From Plantago ovata (lineage: Eukaryota > Streptophyta > Magnoliopsida > Lamiales > Plantaginaceae), in contig CM051456.1 in assembly GCA_028274465.1 (NCBI GenBank), forward strand, positions 87,220,753 to 87,284,752: 64,000 nucleotides of DNA, given 5' to 3'. The notes under the pieces were generated by a model. That model was not told the origin of the DNA. It saw nothing but the letters and a program-made list of their open reading frames with translations, and searched no databases. The translations under genes were made by a program, and so were the position numbers. Positions within the stretch are counted from its first letter, which is position 1. Each line of letters starts with the position of its first letter. Shown piece after piece: positions 22,926 to 34,587 of this stretch.

Positions 22926-23934
22926 TTATGAATTGGTCGACCATCGGTTGCTTGTAGCTTGTACGCTCCGTTGCCAACTACTTTTGTGATCTTGTAGGGG
23001 CCTTCCCAGTTTGGCCCTAACTTTCCTCTCCTGCTTCTTTGGTGTTTTGAAATACACGTCGTAGCACCTAGTCACCTTCCTTGAAGGTGCGAACTCGTAT
23101 ATGTTTATTGAAGTGTTCAGCTGCCTTGTGTTGGTATGCTGCATTTCGGATCAACGCTTTTTCGCGAAGTTCATCGATCGTGTCAAGTTCATGCTCTAAC
23201 TCGGCGTTGTTTTGTTGTTCATCGGCCAACTCATATCTTGCTGTTGGGAGGCCTATCTCTACTGGGATGACAGCCTCGGTGCCATAGGTCAGGCTGAATG
23301 GTGTTTCTCCGGTTGGGGTCCTTGGAGTGGTGCGGTATGACCATAGTACTGCTGGTAATTCGTCTGCCCAAGCGCCTTTGGCATGTGTGAGCCTCTTCTT
23401 CAGACTGTTCATGATGGTTTTGTTGGTTGCTTCAGCTTGTCCATTTGCTTGGGGATATCTAGGAGTGGAAAATGTGAGCTTGATTCCCCAATCTCTGCAG
23501 AATTTCTGGAATTCATGACTTATGAATTGGGAGCCGTTATCTGTGACAATTTCTCTTGGGACCCCGAACCTGCAAATGACATGTTTCCATATAAAGTTTT
23601 TAACTTCAGTGTCTCTTACCTGTTTGTAGGCCTCGGCTTCGACCCATTTGGTGAAGTAGTCTGTGACCGCAAGCATGAATACTCGTTGGCCTGGGGCGGT
23701 TGGCAACTTTCCGACAATGTCCATCCCCCATTTCATGAAGGGCCAGGGGGCAATGGTGGAGTGCAACTTTTCAGCAGGGAGATGATTGACTTGCGAGTAT
23801 CTTTGACATGGGTCACATTTGTTGACGAATTCTTTTGAATCGGCTCTCATTATGGGCCAATAGTATCCGGCTCTCAGTGCGCGGTTCGCAAGGCTTCTTG
23901 GTCCAGAGTGGTTGCCACATTCAGCTTCATGCAA
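22926..23934 (-). pseudogene. Element D integrase
   Basis: Integrase joins the DNA copy to the host chromosome. The main frame (23068-23934) opens with HEAECGNHSGPRSLANRALR and has the zinc-type head (CDPCQRYSQ). The catalytic core follows: WGMDIVGKLP, then VTDNGSQF and EATNKTIMNSLK. All three acidic residues (D, D, E) are visible. The C-terminal part (KLGRPLQ and onward, 22926-23144) continues only after a frameshift near 23070-23144. An in-frame TGA at 24010-24012 separates it from the RNase H domains. Confidence 0.88.
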
Positions 23935-24009
23935 CTCAGCTAAAACATATTTGATTTCATTAGGGGTTACGCACCTGAGTAGGGGGCCGGAGAAGGATCG
24001 CTTATATAG

Positions 24010-25249
24010 TCAGTCGTTGTGGAAAGTAAAGCGGGCTGCTTTGGCCTTCACCCTTCGTGCTTCGACCTTGTCGGCTAGAAGTGACCCATCTACTAAGTAC
24101 GCGACTATTGGAGTCGTCCAGTCGAGTTCCACAGCTATCTCAGCTATTGTCTGATCGGATGACTCATTTTTCCACGTTGCAGGCCATTGGATGTAAGTCA
24201 CTGGGATCGATGTTGACGCGGTGGTCTGTATGGATGCGCCTAAATTGGCTAATGCATCAGCATGGTTGTTTTCCGCTCTGGGTACCTGCAAAATAGAGAA
24301 TTCTTCGAAGGCAGCCTGCAACTTCTTGGTGACTTCGAGGTAGGCGACCATCTTTGGGTCCATGGTTCGGTAGGATCCCTGCACTTGGTTAACAATTAAT
24401 TGAGAATCAAATTGTACCTGAATATTTCGGATTCTCATGTCTCGAGCCAAGTCTAGCCCGGCTATGAGTGCCTCGTATTCAGCTTCATTATTTGTTGCTT
24501 TGAAACCGCATCTGATGGATCGTTGGATGAGGTCTCCGTCTGGAGAAGTGAGGACTATACCGAGTCCACTTCCTCTGAAGTTGCTGGATCCATCTACTGA
24601 GAGCTTCCACGTCATGTTAGGCTTCTGTTGTAAGCATAGGAGCTCCTTCTCTGCTTCAATGAACACGTTTGGCGTAACATTTGCAATAAAATCGGCCAAG
24701 GCTTGTGACTTGATGGCTGTGCGGGGTTCGAAGGATATGTCGTGTTCGCTGAGCTCCACAGCCCACTTCGTAAGCCTTCCGGATAACTCTGCTTTGTGAA
24801 GGATGTTTCTGAGTGGGAAGCTGGTCAGGACTTTGATCGGGTGGCACTGGAAATAAAGGGCGTAACTTCCTTGCTGATGTGACGAGTGCAAGGGCCAGTT
24901 TTTCCAACTGGCTGTATCTGGTTTCTACCTCAAGGAGTGACTTGCTAACATAGTAAATCGGAAGCTGGTTCCCATTTTCTTCTCTGACGAGGACGGTTCT
25001 CAACGCGGTATCTGAAACTGCAAGGTAGATTAGTAAAGTTTCACCATTCTTGGGTTTGGAGAGTAACGGAGTCGTGGTGAGGTATCGTTTGATGTTCTGG
25101 AGGGCCTCTTCGCATTCATCAGTCCATTGGAAGTTTGTGCTCTTCTTTAGGGTGTCGAAGAATGGGCGACACTTTTCTGAGGATTTCGGGATGAATCTAT
25201 TGAGGGCCGCTAGCCTTCCTGTCAGCCTCTGCACGTCTTTTTGACACAT
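24010..25249 (-). pseudogene. Element D RNase H domains (retroviral-type plus a second, archaeal-like RNase H)
   Basis: The first part (24656-25249) starts after the reverse transcriptase with KDVQRLTGRLAALNRFIPKS, the reverse transcriptase-RNase H connection, and continues through the usual gypsy RNase H (LIYLAVSDTALRTVLVREE). A frameshift near 24850 moves the reading into 24010-24891. That second part holds another RNase H with SVDGSSNFRGSG, NNEAEYEALIAG, FDSQLIVNQVQG and NNHADALANLG, which carry the D-E-D-D catalytic pattern. Two RNase H domains in a row are a hallmark of Tat-group gypsy elements. The unit ends in a TGA at 24010-24012. Confidence 0.85.
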
Positions 25250-26135
25250 CTAGGGGAGGGAATGTTAGAAATCGAGCGTATCTGATCAGGGTTCACTTCG
25301 ATACCCCTTTGAGTGACCAGATACCCAAGGAACTTTCCTGAAGATACTCCAAATGAGCATTTGGATGGGTTCAACTTCATGTTATATCTCTTGAGGACTG
25401 CAAATGCTTGGCGGACGTGCTCTAAGTGTTGGTCGGCCACGAGGGACTTGACTAACATATCATCAATGTATACTTCCATAGTGTCACCTAGCATACTTGA
25501 AAACATTCTATTAACTAACCTCTGGTATGTAGCTCCGGCATTTTTCAGTCCAAAGGGCATGACCTTGTAGCAAAAGGTGCCCCTTTCCGTGACAAATGAG
25601 GTCTTCTCTTGATCTTCTGGGTGCATCAAAATTTGGTTATAGCCTGAGAAGGCATCCATGAAGCTAAGTAGTTCGTGCCCAGCAGTAGCATCCACCAACA
25701 TGTCTAGATGAGGGAGCGGGAATGAATCTTTTGGGCAAGCCTTGTTGAGGTCGGTGAAATCTATGCATACTCTCCATTTGCCATTCTTCTTTTTGACCAC
25801 GACTACGTTCGCGAGCCATTCGGGGTAGTGTACTTCACGTACTGAGCCAATCTCGAGCAGCTTCTGAATTTCTTCATTGACAACCTTGTTACGTTCTGGA
25901 GCGAACTTCCTCCTTTTCTGTCTGACTGGGGGTGCTCAAGATCAACCTGCAATTTGTGAGTAATAATTTCGGGATTGATACCGGTCATATCTGCGTGTGA
26001 CCAAGCAAAGCAATCATACTGTTCAGCAAGAAATGATATCAATTGGCTCCGCATTTCTGGCTTCAACCTCGACCCGATCTGAACTTTGTGATCTGGAAAG
26101 TCTGGGTGAATCTGGACCTCGTCGAGTTCTTCCAT
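25222..26135 (-). pseudogene. Element D reverse transcriptase
   Basis: The frame at 25803-26135 carries the leader peptide (CFAWSHADMTGINPEIITHK). It shifts frame near 25920 and resumes as 25222-25800: VKKKNGKWRVCIDFTDLNKA, then FMDAFSGYNQI, then MPFGLKNAGATYQRL and the catalytic VYIDDMLVKS. All key reverse transcriptase blocks are present, including the YIDD aspartates. Frameshifts at both edges prevent a continuous polyprotein. Confidence 0.9.
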
Positions 26136-26180
26136 GTCGGGCTGGTCCAGATCAGATGGGTGGTTGAGGCTCTGTAATTG

Positions 26181-26842
26181 CTATAATTCCGATGGCTTCG
26201 GCTTCAGGGACTCTTTGTAGCATGCTCTTGCATCGTGTTGTTGACCCGTAATTTCTTTCACACCCCATTTGGTAGGGAAGCGAATTACTTGGTGATAGCT
26301 CGAGGGAACTGCTTTCATCTCATGGATCCATGGTCTGCCAAGTATGGCGTTGTAGCTGGAAGGGCTGTCCACGATCAAGAACTTCGTAGGTAAGTTCACG
26401 CCCTCCGCGTAGACATGAAGGGTAACACTCCCAATGGTGTATTTCCTTTCTCCACTGAAGCCGTAAAGTGCAGTGGGTTGTCGGACGATGAATGTTTCGT
26501 CAATGCCCATTTCTGCCAAAGCAGCTAAGAAAATCACGTTAGCGGAGCTCCCATTGTCAATGAGAATCCTCTTTATAAGACAATTCACAATATGAATTTT
26601 AATAACCAGAGCATCATCATGTGGACTCATAAGTTGCATGAATTCTGAATCTGAGAAACTAATAACCGAGTTTGTCGATGGGGCGGAGCTCGCCTTGCTA
26701 GTATGGGGTTCAGGTCTTGCCGCCTGCCTAGTGTGGCGTTTAGCTGCAGAGTAAGTGATGACACTGATCTATGACCCCCCAGAGATAACGTTGATTACCT
26801 TGCTGGTCTTAGGGGGCTCAGGCGAATCAGCGCCCTGCCTAG
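26181..26842 (-). pseudogene. Element D aspartic protease region
   Basis: The clear part (26181-26639) has ILIDNGSSANVIF, which in this group replaces DTGSS, and a second block SSYNAILGRPWIHEM. Upstream the same frame continues through a gag-protease linker (VINVISGGS) with an in-frame TAG at 26769-26771. It is cut off at 26848 by solo LTR E. The protease would release the gag and pol proteins. Confidence 0.82.
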
Positions 26843-26848
26843 TGGCCT

Positions 26849-28858
26849 GAAAGTATATATGTCCTAGAGACAATCAACATTAAGGACGATATGTACTTTA
26901 CCGCATTCAGCTTATCGGTATTTATTTATGTTACGTTTATTTAAGCATACATAAATACAATTGGCATTACATTTACTGGATAGATTATTTGGTTGTTTGA
27001 ATTATTCTGTAAGATGTTCCCAAGGACTAAAGATAATCACTAAGTTAGTGGGAGCTTGCGTGTCAGAACTTAAGTCCTAAAATTAGCCACTAGTTGATGG
27101 TCATTGAGATATGGGATATCAATGATGCGATAGAGACTAGCATGTGTTGCATCAGATCCTTCGAGGATGTAGTAGTTCTCACTGCTGCGAATAGCTTGGT
27201 TATTCATGATGAACACATGGACACTTTGGAGAGTGTTGGCATACCCAGCCGAGAAACCATTTGGTAAATTCTATTTAAGTGTCTATGGGAGTATCGGATT
27301 GTAGGGTGATGTAATAGTCCTCAGACTTGAGGTCAATACTACATCATATGTGGAATAATATACTTTGACCATGCGCAACGCTTGCACTCTTAAAGTAGGG
27401 TAGATACGACATGCGTTGGGTATATTAGGAAGCATATGGTGTGAGTGATTGGACCAAGATCAGGATTCATTCCTCCGAATAGATTCAAGGAGAGAATACT
27501 CTACATCTCATATTTAGTGCGATCATTAGTCAGTGGCCACTGCAAAGATATATGTCAAAATGGTGTTTGGACATAATCATCTAGATCGACTGAGAAGATT
27601 GAGAGACAATGAATGAGTTATTGGAATAGACACTAATCCATATTCTAGACTCATTCGAGTATTCGAGAATGAAAGGACCGTATCATCAAAGTACTCTACA
27701 TCACAGGCAGTTTGTATCTCCTCAACAAACGTTTCTTACATATTAGTATTGTCTAGTGACGATTGTCTAGGAATATTCACTGAGACCTTGATTTGATCAT
27801 TGCCTAATATGTGAGGGCCTATGGGTCATATACAACTAGGTGACGATTCTCCCGATTAAGCATTAGGGTAAAATAAATGTCAATTGGATTGATAAGATTT
27901 GATTTACTATTGTCAATGACATTTAATTTGATGGAAATCATTAATTAAGTTAAAATTGGATTTATGACTTAATTACTATATTAAATAAGATATCAATTGG
28001 ATTGATAAATATTTAATTTAATATTGTTGAGAATGTTTTATTTGATAGAATTAATTAATTAAGTTGAATTGAATTCAATGTACTTAATTAATTTATACTT
28101 TTAGAAAGTAAATTAATTAAATTAGATTTAATTAATAAAAGAAGAAAAGAATAATTAGATTAAATTGGATTTAATTAATTAAAGTTAGAATATGTATTTG
28201 AACCAATTTAGAATGAGGTTCAAGTGTTAAAAGCCCAAAAGAAAAGGATTGATAGTAGTGGGTTTCGAACCCAAGACCTCCAGCTCATTGACTAGTATAC
28301 CAGCCGACTGGGCTAGGCCCATGTAAACTAGGTTATGCGTTTTATACAGATATATCCATCAGTCGGCGGCTGAGATTACGAAGTAAGGGTTTTTCACGTG
28401 TTGTTGCTTATTGTGGCTTAGAGCTTTCCTTCTCTTTTGGGTTTCTTCTACACGGTTGTATTCGTTCTAACTCTTTTCTTTTCTTCTTTGATTAATTCTC
28501 ATTTTATTATGATCTTTGAGATTTCTTGTTTTGCTTAATGTAGATTATGAATATGGATTTCCTAGCATCCATGGAGAATTCATCAACGAAGAATTGAACT
28601 ACGTTTGACTTGATCCTGAGGGTACGTAGGCAGCTTAGAATTGTTCTGAGTTCAGTCAGAATCTTTAGAAGATCATCAATTGTTCTTTGAAGAACAAATT
28701 CATGATTAGATCATTCATTAATGGAAGCTGGAAGCTGGATAACGGGTAAGTCATTTATATGAAGCATGTTAAATAATCATTCAATCAACGATCCATGTAG
28801 GAAAACTTTTGAATTCCGCTGCATTAACCTTAGAGGTAATTTCCTACAATTACTAACA
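26849..28858. mobile_element. Element E: solo LTR, 2010 bp, TSD TGGCC, inside element D
   Basis: It starts TGAAAGTATATATGTCC and ends TTACTAACA. TGGCC is present at 26844-26848 and 28859-28863, and the gag-protease coding text resumes on both sides. No coding region was seen in it, so a solo LTR is the simplest reading. Its lineage was not determined, though a copia origin is possible. It contains tRNA-like Pol III boxes on the minus strand at 28261-28315. Confidence 0.8.
28261..28315 (-). promoter_or_regulatory. tRNA-like Pol III A and B boxes in solo LTR E
   Basis: On the minus strand, TAGCCCAGTCGG (28315-28304) fits the A box TRGCNNAGYNGG exactly. GGTTCGAAACC (28271-28261) fits the B box GGTTCGANNCC exactly. 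The spacing is 32 nt, as in a tRNA gene. Acceptor-stem pairing was not seen, so it is not called as a tRNA. Confidence 0.6.
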
Positions 28859-28863
28859 TGGCC

Positions 28864-30481
28864 ATGGTCTTTTTACCTTTTTCGGAGAGGAACTCTGTCA
28901 AGTGTCCTCTTTTAGGAGCTCGGCTACTTCCAGTCTGAGGGAGATGCAATCAGCTGTCGTGTGACCGTGGTCTGCATGGAATTCAAACCATTTTTTTGCG
29001 TCTCTCTGATCAGGAGGGGTTCTCAGCTTGCCAGGCCATCTGACTCTGTCTCCCATGCCTTTCAGGACCGCGACGCAAGCATCTGGCTCAATGTTGAGGG
29101 AGTAACTCGACGGCGGGGGTCGGCTTTCTATCCTCCTGGAGGGCCCTGTGTGATAGTCTGAGTCGAAAGGCGGGCGTCTTCTTTCAGTCGTGTAAGGTCT
29201 GGCACGATGGTCTGAGACTCTGCGTTCCACACGTCTGTCACTTTTTGGCTCCCTGGGGTCACTATGTTTTGGATGGGACACTCTGTTCGCATCATCTTCC
29301 TCCCACTTTATCTGGGCCCAAGCTTTGGCGAGCACATCTTCCATTGTTCGACAAGGGTACATAGTCAGCTCCTTGTACAGTCCTGAGTCTGCTGGGAGCC
29401 CTTTTCGGAAGGCGTTCACCGATGTGTCCTTGTTGCAATTAGGAATTGAGACTTTTTCTTTATTGAATCTGCCTACATAGTCTCTCAAAGATTCGTTAGG
29501 ACTCTGTCGGACGCTATATAAGTCGTCCGACATTTTTAATAATTTACGACTACTAGCGTACTGTTCTACAAAACAATCAATTAATTGTGCGAAAGAGCTA
29601 ATGCAGTTGTTAGGTAGATTGGTATACCATTGTAGCGCCGGACCTACCAGACTGGATCCAAATCCCTTGCACATGCATGCTTCGCGGAGGTCTCGGGGGA
29701 TGGCAATAGTGAACATTCGCTGCTTGTATTGCGATACGTGGTCGTCTGGATCCGTTGTCCCATCATAGAGCTTCATTGATGGGAAGCTAAATTTTGAGGG
29801 CATCTCTACCATCGCAATGGCATCCACAAAAGGTGAGTCTACAAAGCTATTTGGCAAGCTTTTCTTGATCGGGGCTGGCACTCCAGGGATCCTCTGGATC
29901 ATTTCTTCCAAACATTTGAGTTTCGAGGCCAAGTCGTCGGTCTGACTACCTGCAAGAGGTGTTAGCAAAGTATTGACCAAGTTTGGGTTGCTTACATTGG
30001 TTTGATTCTGCCGTGATGTCTCGGTGCGTCTTTGCGCATTGGCATCTTCGAAAAAGACTCTTCTGTCTGCCTCAGGGTGAGCGGTCTGCACATCGGCTCC
30101 AGATGGGTTGCTCGATACTTGTGTGACAGGAGTGATGGGAGTTGCTCCATCCTGGTCCTCGAAGGTCAGACGGCACGTCTCGATTTGGTCATGCAATGGA
30201 GTTGCAATGATCGGATCTTAATGGTTTGGGCGAGGCGAGCCTGCTTCTGGCATCCGGGCGGCGTTTTCTATCCGGAGGTTGGCGGATGGGTTCTGCTGGA
30301 CCAGAGCATCCAATTTTTCCTTCAAGGCAGAGTTTTCTTCCCGCACAGCACGGTTCTCGGCTTCAAGTTGCTGGACTCTGGCGTTGTTTTCCCTCATCTG
30401 GGCGGTCAAGGCTTGGAGTTGAGCGTTGACAGTGTTGGCGTCAAGCTCGTTGCTTACGTGTCCATCTTCTAAATGAGACAT
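28864..30481 (-). pseudogene. Element D gag, interrupted
   Basis: Gag forms the particle that packages element RNA. The likely start is the ATG at 30481 (MSHLEDGHVSNELD), followed by a coiled-coil stretch (RVQQLEAENRAVREENSALK). One in-frame TAA at 30218-30220 splits it from the larger part (28898-30196), which is in the same frame. Core motifs include [51 protein letters not shown] and [15 protein letters not shown], the knuckle-like end. A one-base loss near 28905 then shifts the frame. Element E is inserted soon after (28858). Confidence 0.88.
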
Positions 30482-30518
30482 GGTGCTTGCTAGTGAATTT
30501 CCTGTTTTGATAGCCGGG

Positions 30519-30536
30519 GCCCCACGGTGGGCGCCA
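30519..30536 (-). promoter_or_regulatory. Primer-binding site of element D
   Basis: On the minus strand it reads TGGCGCCCACCGTGGGGC, three bases from the 5' LTR. It is the form usual in Tat-group elements. The matching tRNA was not determined. Confidence 0.85.
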
Positions 30537-30539
30537 AAT

Positions 30540-31481
30540 TGTAGATGCTCAGAATCTACAATCACGAACTAATATGAATTGGGGGGCACCAGCGACCTGT
30601 AAGACAACACTAGCAAACCTAGAGCGGTAAGTTACCAAGGTGACACCGGTGTGGTGCCGACCAAAGGGACTCCGACGCTCAAGTTAGTGATGGATAATGA
30701 ATTGAATGCAAATAAGTAAATAAATGAGAGCGCAAGGAAGAGAGAAAATATGCTTATCCTTTAAGTAGGTCGGGACCGGTTGGATCGAGTTTAGGTCGAA
30801 CGTGACTGACTGCTCTACCTTGACCAGTCGGTAAGTCGACGATCAGATGGTTGCTGACCTCCTATGATCGGTTGGTAAGTCGGCGGCTGGACGATTGCTA
30901 ACCTCCTTTGATCAGTCGGACGAGATTGTATGGATTGCTAGGGTTTTGGATTCAGAGAGCTTTAGAATATTGAATGTCGCGAGTGAGTATCCGATGATCT
31001 CATTTAGGGAGTTAGCATCGCCTTTTATAGGTGCGTCTAGGTGAGCGTTTGGAGTCAGTCAGTCACTTTGTTCCGAGATTCTAGGCGGATAAGTGTCAAC
31101 TGACGTAGTGGACTTGACTGAGACGTTAGGGTTGTTTACCGGGTTCTTCTCATAGGTCGGCCTAACAACCTTTGAAGGAGTGTAAACCCTAAGAAGTGGA
31201 GGCGGACTAGTTTAATTAGGTCAGCTGACAGGGTCCATGAAGGAGGTTGGTAGGTTTGGGCTGGCGTCGCCAATGTAGTTCAGTACATCAAAATACTAGG
31301 TTGGTCTCGCGGCCCATCAACCTCTTTCAACTGGTCTGCAAGTGATATTAGGCTTTATTCCAACCTCATTAGTTAGTTCGTCCATGTACAACCCAATATG
31401 GAATGGGTTTGTGACGGAGCCACGATATAATTTTGGGCTGACTTCTCTTAGTGACGTAGGATGCATATTTTTGCCACTACA
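30540..31481 (-). repeat. 5' LTR of element D (942 bp)
   Basis: It is the same length as the 3' LTR at 18708-19649 and nearly identical, with about 19 substitutions by eye. On the minus strand it ends next to the primer-binding site. GAAGT follows at 31482-31486. Confidence 0.95.
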
Positions 31482-31486
31482 GAAGT

Positions 31487-32856
31487 CTTTGTACAATAAG
31501 TGCTTTGTCAGTAAGTGATAGTTTCAGCAAGTGAACAGAGTGACTGTGTACAGATATATATGCATTGCTAAAAACCAAATGTAGTAAGTAAATCACACAA
31601 ACACTTTTATAGTGGTATATGAGAGTGGCGTAATCTCTCAACTAATCCACTTTGTCCTTTCTAGGACTGAATCCACTAAGACAAGTTTGAGGTTCCTTAC
31701 AACACCTATCTAGAGCGATTCAACAGAAATCAAAGCACACTTGCTTCGTGTCCAACCTAACTAGAGAACGAAACCTTGTTCTCCACCAAACTTGGGATTT
31801 TTAATCAGCAACACTATGGTCGATTAAATTCCCCCTGAATTTCACGCCTGAAAGGGTGTATTTTCAGTTAGAGAGGTTTGGGATGAGATAACTTGATTAT
31901 AACTTATTCAGCTACAACCAGTAATCTAAGAAAGAAAACTTTGAATACTTTGCAGTAAACAAGTTTGAATGTTTCTGGTGTCAAGACTTGTTCTTGTTCG
32001 AAAGAAAGAACACTTAACTAATTTCTTAGCCGTGTATGTTCTACTTCTTCAAAGTAGCTTTTTCAAGCTTTAAGTCTTGGAACGGATCAATGGCAGTAAA
32101 GAGTGTTTGAAGGGTATGTGAGTTTAAGCACAAGTGAGAGTTGGATCACGTTGTTGACACACTTCAACTCTTTGCCGGATGACCTCTATTTATAGTGAAT
32201 CAAGGGAGCCGTTTTAATTTCAAATTCTAAGGCTTTGTTCCTTAAGATGTCACTATCTTGCTTTTGTACTTTCAGCAGCGTCCTTTATTTGTCTTCTAGT
32301 CTTCATGTCCTTCGCGTGCATGCTTTGCATTTAATGTTCATTTGAACGAGATTCAAATATGAACGTTGGAGCGCAAATGCAAGTACTTTCAGCAAGGAGG
32401 TCACATATGTTTTTCAGCAAGTGGTTAGTCTCAGTTTCAGCAAGCACAACCTACTCTGTCGTTTAGATTTTCACTTATGCAAGTTGTTGCTGAAGTTTCC
32501 ACTTTCTGAGCAACATGTGCCTTTGTAGATACCAGTCTTTAGAAATCTTCTAGTCTTTAGTCTTCGAAATCTACAAGTTTCTGAACGGTTCTAAATGTTT
32601 CAATTGTTTGTTTGTGTAAACAAAGTACATCATCAGCAAATGCTTCAATGGGTTGTTTTTCTTTTCAGAAAACAAGATACATCATAGGCGGTTAAAACAC
32701 ACCTATCTAGCACATACTCTAAGTCTTCAGCAAATGTTCCTCTTTTACAATGTCCTCTAAAATTCTAAATTCCTATGGACCTTAAGAGTACTAGTTACTG
32801 GACTTTCCTTAATTTAGCACGGTTAATTGCTCATCAAAATTACAAGTTTCCTAACA
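31487..32856 (-). repeat. 3' LTR of element B, second part
   Basis: It continues from 18707 after the element D insertion and ends with TTTCCTAACA (reverse complement of TGTTAGGAAA). Together with 18508-18707 the LTR is 1570 bp, close to the 1548 bp of element A. Confidence 0.92.
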
Positions 32857-32872
32857 AATTTCCCCCTTTTTG
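32857..32872 (-). promoter_or_regulatory. Polypurine tract of element B
   Basis: On the minus strand AAAAAGGGGGAAATT directly precedes the LTR start TGTTAGG. This marks the LTR as the 3' one and gives the orientation of the element. Confidence 0.85.
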
Positions 32873-34042
32873 ATGTTAGCAATCCATGGCTAATTTAATT
32901 GTTACCCTTTTAGAGGTTTCTGATGTTGAATAAATCAGTTGATTAATGCAAGCATACTTGAATAATAAAACAGTAAGCATAAGTAGTGTAACATCCCCTT
33001 TTTTTTTCTACTTTTTTTTATTTAATTAATTACCTAAGTAAATTACTTTATTTGGTAATTTAATTAAATTTTCTTCCCGCGTAATCGGATTCGTCATTTG
33101 ATAGTTCGCGTAGGGTTAATTCGTTTCGTTCCGATCTGAATTAGGTAGCAATCTGATTGTGGCCCAAATTGTGTGGTAATTTCTGGCCCAAAATCGTGAC
33201 CCACTTTTTACAGGCCCAATCTGATGGCCCATATCTCTTAATACCCTAACCCTAACTAGTCTCCACCTTCCCCTCATTCTTCTCATCCAACGCCACCACA
33301 ACCTGAAGAAAGAAAAAGCAAACTCTCTGCCTCTCTCTCTTACGCTCATCTTCACCATCTCCATCTTCATTCATCTTTTCCTCATCACCTCACCATCATC
33401 ATCAACAGACTAGCATCACCATCAAATCCATCCATCATCTTCACGGTTTCACCATCATCAATCCTAAATTATCATCTTATCTCACCGTCATCACAAATCG
33501 AACCCCATCTCCACCGGATTGCTAACCACCACCGTGAACCAACTCCATCTCCGTCGCGGTTCTTCTCTGGCCGCCATCTCAGAGCCTCTCCGGTACGTTT
33601 CAATTCGTTCGCGTGTCCTCTTTCACATCCTGATCTAATTTCACCCGGTAAGCCTCCGTCTCTAGCTCGTGCGATTCTGTTTCTGTTGGGATTCACTCTC
33701 GATTTGGATCTCAGTTTGATCTCTTGCTTCTCGATTGATTCGCAGTAGTGGTTCTTGTTCCTTTCCGATCTGTCCGTTCCGTGCCGTGCTCTGTCCCGTG
33801 CCGTGCCGTGCTCCAGTCAGCCCGTGCGCCCTTCCGTTCGTGCCCCGTGCTCCGCTCGTGTCCAGTCTGTACCGTGCCCGGTCCCGGTCCGCGCCCGTGC
33901 CCGCGTCCGCGCCCGAGTTCTAGTCCTCGCCCCTGCTCTGTTCTTCTCTGTCCCGGCCCGATCTGTTCGAGCTCCGTCCCGCACGTGCAAGGTAGTCCCG
34001 ATCTCGTTCTTTCTTTTCGATTTTCAGTTTGTATCTTATGTT

Positions 34043-34152
34043 TTGACCATTTTACCCTTTCGATAAACTGGACTTTGACTGTTGACCTTGACCTTTCAAT
34101 TTTGACCATATCTGGTAGTTTGACCTCGTATTGACTGACTTGGACTTTGACC
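34043..34152 (+). promoter_or_regulatory. W-box-like TTGAC cluster in solo LTR F
   Basis: TTGACC occurs six times (about 34043, 34082, 34088, 34102, 34120, 34147) and TTGACT twice (about 34075, 34132) within about 110 bp. TTGAC(C/T) is the core bound by WRKY factors. The cluster could mediate stress-responsive transcription or could be a simple-repeat effect. Confidence 0.45.
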
Positions 34153-34532
34153 TTTTTGCCCCTGGACGTTCCTGGACAGTTCTGCCCTTACGTTAAACTT
34201 GGACTGTTTGAAATGTTTGAAATCGTAAAGACTGACTTGTGGACTGTTTTGGTATTAACTAAAACCTTTTAGGACTTTTTTGAGTTGTCGGAAAACCTGA
34301 AGGACCTTTTTGCAATTACTGATTTGAGGGTAGTTTAGAAATTTCACAACTTTTGGACTAAACTGTTAAACCGAGTTTCTTTTAAGGACTTTTCTGAAGT
34401 ATGTTGAAACTGTAGTACTGTTTTGCAATTTACTGTAGAGGGTATTTTGGTAATTTTGTAATCTGAGTGTGAAAGCGGTTTCTAAAAACTATTGAACTAG
34501 TTTATGCCTTGGTGAAGTAATTAGTTGTCTTT

Positions 34533-34587
34533 TAGCTTAGTTGGTTAGGAGTTGTGTGACTAACTTAGAGGTCCCAAGTTCGAACCC
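34533..34587 (+). promoter_or_regulatory. tRNA-like Pol III A and B boxes in solo LTR F
   Basis: TAGCTTAGTTGG (34533-34544) fits the A box exactly. AGTTCGAACCC (34577-34587) fits the B box except at its first base. Spacing is 32 nt, the same as in element E, and AGGTC precedes the B box in both. Flanking acceptor stems do not pair. Confidence 0.6.

Larger units (their letters stand above)
18708..31481 (-). mobile_element. Element D: full-length Tat-type Ty3/gypsy retrotransposon, 12.8 kb, TSD GAAGT
   Basis: Two 942-bp LTRs (18708-19649 and 30540-31481) enclose gag, protease, reverse transcriptase, two RNase H-like domains and integrase on the minus strand. GAAGT is duplicated at 18703-18707 and 31482-31486. 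By eye the LTRs differ at about 19 positions (about 2 percent), so the insertion is fairly recent. The second RNase H and the long 3' non-coding part with tandem repeats (19650-22900) are typical of the Tat group. A 2.0-kb solo LTR (E) splits the gag-protease region. Stops and frameshifts in most domains make it non-functional. Confidence 0.93.

Noticed and set aside
33711-34134. Overlapping plus- and minus-strand ORFs rich in Pro, Ser, Arg and Val
   Set aside because: They arise from the low-complexity CGTGCC-rich part of solo LTR F. All frames are open because of composition.
34533-34587. Functional tRNA gene
   Set aside because: A and B boxes are present but the flanking bases do not form an acceptor stem, and the segment lies inside an LTR.
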